A stretch of DNA of 64,000 nucleotides. Origin: JANXQG01 sp963804375. GTDB lineage: Bacteria > Planctomycetota > Planctomycetia > Pirellulales > Thermoguttaceae. A program made the position numbers and the translations under genes. The stretch is from positions 1 to 64,000 of the forward strand of contig CAWDQE010000017.1 of the NCBI GenBank assembly GCA_963804375.1, in the 5' to 3' direction. Of the stretch, positions 57,472-64,000 are shown one piece after another (the stretch's first letter is position 1; every line of letters begins with the position of its first letter). The notes below the pieces were generated by a model. It made no database searches. It worked only from the letters and a program-made list of their open reading frames with translations, and was not told where the DNA came from.

Positions 57472-58926
57472 CTACTTCGCGTAGGTGAAACCCATCGTCG
57501 CCATTTGTAGTCGGCGATTGGCTTCGACAACCAAGCGAACCAGTTTGGGTGTGCGGTGGATGTCGATGTCGAATCGCTGGGGATCATTCTGATCCATCGT
57601 GCGATGTGACTGGTACGTCCACCAATGTGTCAGGTTGGCTTTCGCCTCTACGACCGCCTGCAGGCTCTCCGCTACAATGCGTCGAGCATCGGCTTGGTCG
57701 TCGACATAACTGGTAAACCACTGAGGATTCTCCGTCCAGAACTTCCGCGTCGTTTCGTTGTGCGCCTGGGGAGCGGCGCCGTATTCGCCGAAATAGAGCG
57801 GCTGGCCGGCCGCGGTTGTAAACCGCTTGATGTCGGCGGGACGGCAAGGGACTGGTTTCCCCGCCGGGCCCTGAACCTGGTTCTCGCCGTGGGCACCGTA
57901 GTTGTAATTGTGGACGCAAAACACATCGACGCCTTTCTGGGCCATGCCCACCGCTCGGTTGAGTTCTTGGAGGCTGTCGAGCATCCACATGTCCTTTCCA
58001 TCACCGGCAGCCGCTTGTGCCAGATGCCATTGGGAATAACGGAAACTATCACCCGTAGTAATCAGGTGCCGTGCGTCCAGGTTGCGAATGAAGGCGGCAC
58101 TTTCGGTGTGGAAGCGGGCGACCTCGGCCAAGCTGGGGCATTTCTCCCCGTTCCAGACCCGGCCTTTTCCGCCGATGTCGGCCATCAAGAGCAATTCGTT
58201 CGCATGCTCCCACATGGCAATCGTCTTCCGGCTGCGGTAGCGCGAGACCAGTGCACGCACCATCTCCTGAAACCGAAGCCGCGACTTGCTGTCGGCACGG
58301 GCCACGAGGTCGAACAACGTCTCGCCGCAGTCTTTCCAGAGATGTTCGTCGCTGGCGCACAGGCAAAACACCATGCGCAGACCGTGCCGGTCGCACGCGT
58401 CCATCATGCGATCCGTGGCCGCAACGTACTTCTCACGTTTGGTCGGATCGAGATAGACGCTGGGCACCGCGGCGAAGACGCGGATGGTTTTGAACCCCAG
58501 GGAACTAAGGTCGCGCAGAGATACCTCGGCCGCGTCGGCCGGTTTGTCGCCTTCGGGACCAACGTTCGTCGAGGGAATCTCGGCCGCAAGGAACTGCCAG
58601 AACAGATCGAACTTGTTGAAGCTGATCTCGTAGAACGGCCTGCCGTCGAGATACAGTTCGGAGCCGCGTCTTTCCAGAAGACCTTCGTCGTGACTGGCCT
58701 TTAATCCGGCGGCCCCGTCACTGGAAATGACCAGGGGATGAATGGGGGAAACCGCTTTGCGTCTCTCGACAGACAGGTCATCAAAGTGCGCCGCCGACCA
58801 AGATGAGCCGATGCCCGAATACGTATCGGTCGCAGGCTGGGTGTCACGCACAGTTTCTTTGGCGGAGCCGCTGGTCACACCGAACAGCACAGTCCACACA
58901 ACGAAGCTTGACAGGATAGTTCTCAT
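57472..58926 (-). CDS. Exported GH5-like glycoside hydrolase
   Basis: 484 residues with a signal peptide (MRTILSSFVVWTVLFGVTSG). The central TIM barrel has the two expected acids: WEHANELL (acid/base, about 58195) and PLYFGEYGAAP (nucleophile, about 57785), with FCVHNYNYGAHG between them. The beginning ELYLDGRPFYEISFNKFDLF is usual for GH5 mannanase/glucanase-type enzymes. Substrate specificity is not predictable. It lies 60 bases upstream of the glycosidase-like gene and 121 bases downstream of the sulfatase. Confidence 0.8.
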   Translation of the reverse strand: MRTILSSFVVWTVLFGVTSGSAKETVRDTQPATDTYSGIGSSWSAAHFDDLSVERRKAVSPIHPLVISSDGAAGLKASHDEGLLERRGSELYLDGRPFYEISFNKFDLFWQFLAAEIPSTNVGPEGDKPADAAEVSLRDLSSLGFKTIRVFAAVPSVYLDPTKREKYVAATDRMMDACDRHGLRMVFCLCASDEHLWKDCGETLFDLVARADSKSRLRFQEMVRALVSRYRSRKTIAMWEHANELLLMADIGGKGRVWNGEKCPSLAEVARFHTESAAFIRNLDARHLITTGDSFRYSQWHLAQAAAGDGKDMWMLDSLQELNRAVGMAQKGVDVFCVHNYNYGAHGENQVQGPAGKPVPCRPADIKRFTTAAGQPLYFGEYGAAPQAHNETTRKFWTENPQWFTSYVDDQADARRIVAESLQAVVEAKANLTHWWTYQSHRTMDQNDPQRFDIDIHRTPKLVRLVVEANRRLQMATMGFTYAK

Positions 58927-59046
58927 TTCAGCAGACCTTGGACGATGTTCACCACCTGCACCCTATGCGGATACTGAGCGGCGCCAGGTTAACACAATCG
59001 AGTTCGCCCATCAAGTCGGTGGGCTGCCTTTGCCGTTGGGCAGCCT

Positions 59047-60606
59047 TCACGGTCGCGTGCCGTCGCCCTGGCGAATTGTCTGCAACATGTCGGCCAACTT
59101 CTTCACCAAGTCGGGATGCGCCGCGGCGACATTCGCCGTCTCGCCCAGGTCGTCGGTCAGGTTGAAGAGCGATCCGACTGCTGTCATAGTCGGCTTGCGA
59201 TTGGCCTCCCGACCGGCAGCCTTGTTGACAGTGCCGTCAGGAATGAACTTCCACGGGCCTTTGCGTAGCCCCAGGCGCTCCGTGCCGTTGGCCTGCACCA
59301 CGAGGTGATCTCGTGGCGACTTTCCACCCAAGAGGGCCGGCAGGACATCGAAGCTGTCGGGACCGGCGTCGGCCGGCAGATTGCAGCCGGCGACCGCGGT
59401 GAAAGTGGCCAGCATGTCGACCAGACCGATGAGTTCCGCGGATTGTGTGCCAGGCTTGATCTGGCCGGGCCAGCGGGCCAGGAACGGCTCGCGGTGACCT
59501 CCTTCCCACAAACTGCCCTTGTAGCCGCGCAACACGCCGTTGCATCGGTGCCCGTGGGCATTTTCCGCGTCGTGGCTGGCATAGCCGTCGTCCAGCACGC
59601 CGCCGTTGTCGCTGGTGACGATCACCAGGGTGTTGTCATCCAGGCGCAAACGCTGAAGCGTGGCCAGCACCGCGCCCACGCAACTGTCGAACTGCTGGAT
59701 CGCGTCGCCGCGAGTGCCGCAGCCGCTCGTGCCCCGAAAGCGGGCGTGCGGCCAGCGCGGCACGTGGATGTCGTGCGTGGCGAAATACAGGAAGAACGGC
59801 TTGTCCTTGCTGCGCTCGATGAAGGCGATCGCCTTCCGCGTGAGCGTGTCGGCCATGTCCTCGTCCTTCCAACGGGCTGCGTTGCCGCCGCTCATCCAGC
59901 CGATGCGGCTGATGCCGTTGACGATCGTCCCGTCGTGCCCCTGGGCGAACATCAACTTGAGCATCTCCGGATGCTCGCGGCCTGTCGGATCGTCGCCGAC
60001 TTTGTGCCGGTAGCTCACGCGGATGGGATCGTTCGCCTCCAAGCCGACGACGCGGTGGTTCTCGATGAACACGCAGGGCACGCGATCGCCTGTGGCGGGG
60101 AAGAAGAAGGCGTAGTCGAAACCGACCTCGAGCGGGCCGGGCTTGATCTCGCGGTTGAAGTCCAGGTCGCCCTTGCCGAGGCCCATGTGCCACTTGCCGA
60201 CGATGCCCGTCGTGTAGCCGGCCTGCCGCAAGAGCGATGCCGTGGTCGGTTTTGCCGTATCGATCGCCAAGGGGGCTTCGCCGTTAAGGATGCTGGAGCC
60301 CGCTGGATTGCGCCAGGCGTATTGGCCGGTCATGAAGGCGTAGCGTGTCGGCGTACAGACCGATCCGGTGGCGTGCGCATCGGTGAAGCGGATGCCCTCG
60401 CGGGCCAAACGGTCCACACTCGGCGTCTTGACGCGCGTGGCGCCGTAACAACCGAAGTCGCCGTAGCCGATGTCGTCCGCAAGGATAAAAACAATGTTCG
60501 GCTTGCCGGGGTAGCCCGCTGCGGAAACAGGCTTCTCTGCCGCCTCCAAGGAGGCGAAGGATGCGACGCCGAGAAGGAAGCCGATCTTTGAGAATCGGAA
60601 AATCAT
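59047..60606 (-). CDS. Exported formylglycine-dependent sulfatase
   Basis: 519 residues from the ATG at 60606 with GAGG upstream and a hydrophobic leader (KIGFLLGVASFASLEAA). Sulfatase S1 landmarks are KPNIVFILADDIGYGDFGCY (metal ligands), the activation site GSVCTPTRYAFMTGQ, whose Cys becomes formylglycine, GIVGKWHMG, FATHDIHVP and VTSDNGG. It releases sulfate from a sulfated sugar or glycan. Activation requires a formylglycine-generating enzyme; the SUMF1-like domain of the giant kinase is not evidence for one. It heads a minus-strand run with two glycosidases and is divergent from a six-hairpin glycosidase. Confidence 0.92.
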   Translation of the reverse strand: MIFRFSKIGFLLGVASFASLEAAEKPVSAAGYPGKPNIVFILADDIGYGDFGCYGATRVKTPSVDRLAREGIRFTDAHATGSVCTPTRYAFMTGQYAWRNPAGSSILNGEAPLAIDTAKPTTASLLRQAGYTTGIVGKWHMGLGKGDLDFNREIKPGPLEVGFDYAFFFPATGDRVPCVFIENHRVVGLEANDPIRVSYRHKVGDDPTGREHPEMLKLMFAQGHDGTIVNGISRIGWMSGGNAARWKDEDMADTLTRKAIAFIERSKDKPFFLYFATHDIHVPRWPHARFRGTSGCGTRGDAIQQFDSCVGAVLATLQRLRLDDNTLVIVTSDNGGVLDDGYASHDAENAHGHRCNGVLRGYKGSLWEGGHREPFLARWPGQIKPGTQSAELIGLVDMLATFTAVAGCNLPADAGPDSFDVLPALLGGKSPRDHLVVQANGTERLGLRKGPWKFIPDGTVNKAAGREANRKPTMTAVGSLFNLTDDLGETANVAAAHPDLVKKLADMLQTIRQGDGTRP

Positions 60607-60891
60607 CAAGGTACCTCGTTTGCTGGCTTCGGGTTGCCGGTGGCGCAATAGCTGAATTCGCTTGAGTATCGCATCCTGAAACCTGCTGGTCAATTGGCAC
60701 GGAGTAGACTCACGGCCTTCGGCCGTGTGACCCAGGAGGCACGGTCGACTTGACTTTCCCCGATCGCCAGTTCAGACTCACGGCAGGGTCATTTGGCCGA
60801 TTCCCCCGAGATGAAAACGGCGGCATAGCTGTCAGGAGTGGCACGCCGGAGCGTGGTTCTGATGCGCCGAAGCCACAATCAGGAGCTTATC

Positions 60892-62340
60892 ATGAGAGTT
60901 CTTCACGTCGCAGCGCTGCTGTCGCCGACCTTGGTCCTATTCGCGCTGGCACACGCCCGAGGCGCCGCGCCCGACGATCCGCAGCTTGCGATCAAGAACA
61001 CGGTGGTCCAAAACCTGTTGGGACCGGCTTTCAAGCTGGCGATCGCCACGGTCGATCGCAACACGCACCAGGGCATTCTGGCAGCCGGGGCCGACTACGG
61101 CGGCGAATGGACCCGCGACTGTGCGATCAACGCCTGGAACGGCGTCAGCCTCTTGCGCCCTCGGGTCGCTGAGACCTCACTGTGGAGCGTCACCAAGAAC
61201 CGCCAGACCATCGGCCATCAGTACTGGGACAAGATCATCTGGACGATAGGCGCGTGGAACCACTACAAGGTGACCGGCAGCCGCGATTTCCTTGCCCAGG
61301 CTTATCCCTGCGCGCGGAATTCCATGCGCGAGTTGGAGGATACCGAGTTCGACAGACAATACGGGCTGTTCATGGGGCCTTCGCACCTGTGCGACGGGAT
61401 CGCCGGTTATCCCGAGCCGCCCCAAGACTCTCGGAACCGGTCGTCGTTTGTCCTGGACCATCCCAACACGAAGCCCATGAAGGCCCTGAGCACCAACGCA
61501 ATCTACTACGGCGCCTATCGGTGCCTCGTCGAGATGGCCCAGGAGTTGCACCAACCCGCGAAGGAAGCCGACGAATACCGCGCGAAGGCGGCCCGTCTTC
61601 GGGAGGCGATCAACTCGCGATTCTGGCTGGAAAAGGAGAACCGCTTCGGTTACTTGATTTTGCACGATGGCACGTTGGACCGTTCCCAGGAGGGCATGGG
61701 CGTGGCCTATGCGCTCATCTTCGGCCTTTGCGACAAGGACCGCGCGCGGTTGCTCCTGGCCAACACGCGGCGAATGCCGCAAGGCATCACCTGCGTGTGG
61801 CCGAATTTCCCGCGATTCACCGACAACAAGCCGGGGCGGCACAACAACATGGTCTGGCCCATGCTCAGCGGCTTTTGGGGATATGCGGCCGCCATGCACG
61901 GCGAAATGAAAGCATTCCAGTTCGAGCTGGAGAACAACGCGCATCTGGCCCTCGATCGCGACAAGGGCAACGGCAACTTCCGCGAAATCTATCACGCGAT
62001 CTCCGGCGCGCCGGACGGCGGGTGGCAGTCGGGTACGCATTGGGGCTCCTGCAATCACCAGACCTGGTCGGCCACAGCCTATCTCCGCTTGGTGCTCTAC
62101 GGCTTGGTGGGCCTCGATTTCCAGCCTGGCGGACTGCTCTTCAAACCACACCTGCCCGCAGGCTACGGGACCGTGAAGCTGGAAAACCTGCATTACCGCA
62201 GCATGGTGCTGGGCATCACCGCTGGCGGCGCGGGCGACCAGATCAAATCCTTTCGGCTAGACAGCCACACGCGCGAGACAGCCCTTGTGCCCGCAGCCCT
62301 CACCGGCAAACACTTGGTGGAAATCGAGATGGGGCAGTAA
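60892..62340 (+). CDS. Exported six-hairpin glycosidase
   Basis: 482 residues; AGGAG lies 7 bases before the ATG and a signal peptide follows (MRVLHVAALLSPTLVLFALA). The helical barrel pattern includes YGGEWTRDCAINAWNGVSLL, KIIWTIGAWNHYKVTGSRDF, STNAIYYGAYRCLVEMAQEL and WQSGTHWGSCNHQTWSATAY, typical of the six-hairpin superfamily (GH63/GH37-like). The likely catalytic acids are in GGEWTRDC and near NGNFREIYH. Substrate unknown. It is divergent from the sulfatase gene across 285 bases that hold no other gene. Confidence 0.85.
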   Translation: MRVLHVAALLSPTLVLFALAHARGAAPDDPQLAIKNTVVQNLLGPAFKLAIATVDRNTHQGILAAGADYGGEWTRDCAINAWNGVSLLRPRVAETSLWSVTKNRQTIGHQYWDKIIWTIGAWNHYKVTGSRDFLAQAYPCARNSMRELEDTEFDRQYGLFMGPSHLCDGIAGYPEPPQDSRNRSSFVLDHPNTKPMKALSTNAIYYGAYRCLVEMAQELHQPAKEADEYRAKAARLREAINSRFWLEKENRFGYLILHDGTLDRSQEGMGVAYALIFGLCDKDRARLLLANTRRMPQGITCVWPNFPRFTDNKPGRHNNMVWPMLSGFWGYAAAMHGEMKAFQFELENNAHLALDRDKGNGNFREIYHAISGAPDGGWQSGTHWGSCNHQTWSATAYLRLVLYGLVGLDFQPGGLLFKPHLPAGYGTVKLENLHYRSMVLGITAGGAGDQIKSFRLDSHTRETALVPAALTGKHLVEIEMGQ

Positions 62341-62624
62341 CGTCGAGTCGCGGCGGCAGAATGCTGGTGTCCCAGACAGCGCACGCCCCTTCTTTCGCGT
62401 CTGGTCGTTTGCAGATGATTGTGGCCGCAAGCGGTCGGCTCTGCACGGGACGTTCGTTATCCAGACTCTCCGGCTGCTGCACACCCGCCAACGTCGTGCC
62501 CTCCGAGCCACAAATTTTTCGTGTTTTTCCTCTTGCGCATTTTCCCCCATCGCGCTATGCTGATTGTATTGGTTGCGGCCATTCGTTTTCGCCGCAACCG
62601 CCCGAATCCATCAGCAGAACACAC

Positions 62625-62712
62625 ATGGAAAAACATCTCACCCTGAAGGACGCTGCCGCGGCCTTGAACGTCAAGCCCTACCGCATCGGCTACGTCCTCG
62701 CAGTCAAGCTTG
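62625..62712 (+). pseudogene. MerR/excisionase-type HTH fragment
   Basis: An ATG at 62625 begins MEKHLTLKDAAAALNVKPYR, the helix-turn-helix start of small MerR/excisionase-like DNA-binding proteins, but after ~28 residues the frame becomes a shadow of the next gene. It is probably the 5' part of a decayed gene. Confidence 0.45.
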
Positions 62713-63327
62713 GCCACCTCGAATCCCTTGTTCAAGAAGTCGCAGCCGGGCAAACCGGCGACCAAGCCGCAGCCTCCTCAACCAACCATCGAAGAAATCA
62801 TCGCCCAGCAAGCGGCGAACCTCAAGGACGTCACCGGGGCCGCGCAGCTTTACATTGCGGTCACCGCGTCCATCGCTCCCCATATCACGACCGAAGCCTT
62901 CAAGCTCTATCGACAGAAACTGATGGAGCAGGCCGGCAGCCCGACCGACCCCATCGAGATCATGCTGATCGAGCAGATCGCGTTGGCGCATTTTCATATC
63001 GGGCGATTGCATCTGAAATCTTGCTCGACTGCCCAGGCTCAGCTCGCCGTTGCCTTTGCCGACGCAGCAACCAGACTCACTGCCGAATTTCGGCGCTCGG
63101 CTTTGGCGCTGGAAGATTATCGTGCCAAGCAGCTTGCCCGACGCCAGGCGGTGGCCGGCAGCGTTCCTGTTCAGGAGCCCGAGCCACAGGCTACACCGGA
63201 GCAGAAAGCCCGGAAAAAGGAGTCCGCCGCCAAATTGAAGCCCACCGAGGACAAGGAGATGCCCGAATGGCTAAGAAAACGCGTGAGCCCGACGATGGAC
63301 GAGTCGCTGGCAGCGTCCATCAATTAA
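62710..63327 (+). CDS. Unknown protein, 205 aa
   Basis: Not recognised. It starts at a TTG at 62710 (MATSNPLFKKSQPGK), with a weak ribosome binding site, so the start is tentative. The middle is helical (TIEEIIAQQAANLKDVTGAA, PIEIMLIEQIALAHFHIGRL) and the C-terminus is charged (EQKARKKESAAKLKP). No signal peptide or catalytic motif is seen. It overlaps the next gene by 61 bases. Confidence 0.6.
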   Translation: MATSNPLFKKSQPGKPATKPQPPQPTIEEIIAQQAANLKDVTGAAQLYIAVTASIAPHITTEAFKLYRQKLMEQAGSPTDPIEIMLIEQIALAHFHIGRLHLKSCSTAQAQLAVAFADAATRLTAEFRRSALALEDYRAKQLARRQAVAGSVPVQEPEPQATPEQKARKKESAAKLKPTEDKEMPEWLRKRVSPTMDESLAASIN

Positions 63328-63596
63328 AGCCGCAGTTTTTCTCGCCCGAAGATCGGCAGAGAAGGCGGGAGGTGGCGCTGAAGCACCGGCCCTGGCAATA
63401 TGCCACCGGTCCGCGCACGCCGGAAGGCAAGGCAAGAGTCGCCGAGAATGGCAGGTATGCGCAGAAGGGTGCAGTATCGAGAAGGCAGAGGGAAAAGGAG
63501 GTAGCGGAGGCGCATGCCTTGCTTGCCCAGATGGCTGCCGTCCGCCGCCTTGTGTGTCCAGACTCAAGCGAGCCCGCCGCGCGCGAACAGGATTGA
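63267..63596 (+). CDS. Unknown basic protein, 109 aa
   Basis: AAGGAG lies before an ATG at 63267 (MAKKTREPDDGRVAG). The middle reads RPWQYATGPRTPEGKARVAE, a pattern found in small hypothetical proteins of planctomycetes and cyanobacteria, and the C-terminal part is a helix with alternating charge. Its role is unknown. It overlaps the preceding gene and both are probably expressed together. Confidence 0.6.
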   Translation: MAKKTREPDDGRVAGSVHQLKPQFFSPEDRQRRREVALKHRPWQYATGPRTPEGKARVAENGRYAQKGAVSRRQREKEVAEAHALLAQMAAVRRLVCPDSSEPAAREQD

Positions 63597-63901
63597 TGCC
63601 GTGGCAAACGCGGCGATAATCGACTGGGGCGGCGTTGGCGCACAGCCAACGCCGTCACTTCACCCTTGGCGGCGTCCGTCCCGGGGATGATAGCTTTTCG
63701 GCGGGCCCGCCACCCCAATTTGACACTTCCATCTTGCCATACCCTGTGACATTTCTATTTTGCTCCGACAACGTCCCGGACTCGCTTGACATCGGCCCAA
63801 GCCATAACGAAACTGAACTACTCTGTGCCACCGCTATGAGGTCCTGGCGGCAACGATCAAGGCAAAAACCCCATGGACTGTCATTGGATTTCTTTCAGGA
63901 T
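63597..63901. other. 305-base gap upstream of an exported protein
   Basis: No gene seen. A short CAATTTGACACT at 63717 resembles the end of the R repeats but the rest of the repeat is absent. Confidence 0.4.
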
Positions 63902-64000
63902 ATGAAACAAAGACTGCATTTCCATCTGATTCTTGTTTCTTCCCTGCTCGGCATGCATACGTCGCCGCTGACACCCGCCCAGGCCGTCACGCGAACGGCA
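63902..64000 (+). CDS. Start of an exported protein, cut by right edge
   Basis: The ATG at 63902 opens MKQRLHFHLILVSSLLGMHT, a signal peptide with a likely cleavage after the PAQA stretch. The window ends 33 codons in, so the product cannot be identified. Confidence 0.6.
   Translation, partial: MKQRLHFHLILVSSLLGMHTSPLTPAQAVTRTA

Noticed and set aside
61182..63596. 804-codon plus-strand open frame
   Set aside because: It is a shadow of the six-hairpin glycosidase and of the 205-residue gene; only its last 109 codons (from 63267) have a ribosome binding site and protein-like composition.

Overview
The window reads as planctomycete chromosome (Pirellulales-like). The support is a giant kinase with a C-terminal formylglycine-generating-enzyme-like domain, an ECF sigma factor paired with a zinc-ribbon kinase, LEPR-XLL-type exported proteins, sulfatases and many secreted glycosidases. 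All functional calls come from reading motifs and family resemblance by eye; no database search was run.

Layout. (1) 1-8022 is the right end of an integrative element. It holds a PP-loop (PAPS-reductase-like) gene cut by the left edge, a DUF4262 gene, an SNF2-like helicase, a CsrA-like regulator and a run of small unknown minus-strand genes. It ends in a 3' fragment of a tRNA-Leu gene (7966-8022), next to short direct and inverted repeats that look like integrase arm sites. (2) 8101-17162 is ordinary chromosome: aldehyde dehydrogenase, PQQ-type beta-propeller protein, exported cysteine hydrolase, dipeptide epimerase, a conserved unknown protein and a compact moaC-moaB-moaD-moaE molybdopterin operon. 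(3) 17163-22116 is a kinase/STAND-ATPase/HEAT/SUMF1 giant. (4) 22.4-49.7 kb is an accessory region marked by seven copies of a ~140-bp hairpin repeat (R1-R7). It contains an insertion sequence, a miniature element, IS fragments, pseudogenes, a broken sigma factor with an intact partner kinase, two alpha-L-rhamnosidases (GH78 and GH106), a two-gene module of unknown proteins, LEPR-XLL proteins, an APH-like kinase, a tyrosine recombinase and a YncE-like propeller. (5) 50.9-62.3 kb is a carbohydrate locus: HEAT protein, Tat-exported Gfo/Idh/MocA oxidoreductase, large glycosidase-like protein, GH5-like enzyme, sulfatase and six-hairpin glycosidase. (6) 62.6-64 kb has small unknown genes and the start of an exported protein.

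The glycosidases, sulfatase, oxidoreductase and molybdopterin genes fit a bacterium that degrades rhamnose-containing, sulfated polysaccharides. The most unusual structure is in region 4. An insertion sequence (22537-24727) and a 111-bp miniature relative (37450-37560) have entered the same position, the hairpin loop, in two different copies of the R repeat, each flanked by an 11-bp target duplication.

Caution: at least six otherwise convincing genes are split by single-base frame changes, some at homopolymers (T9, G6). Some may be assembly errors and others true decay; each is flagged.
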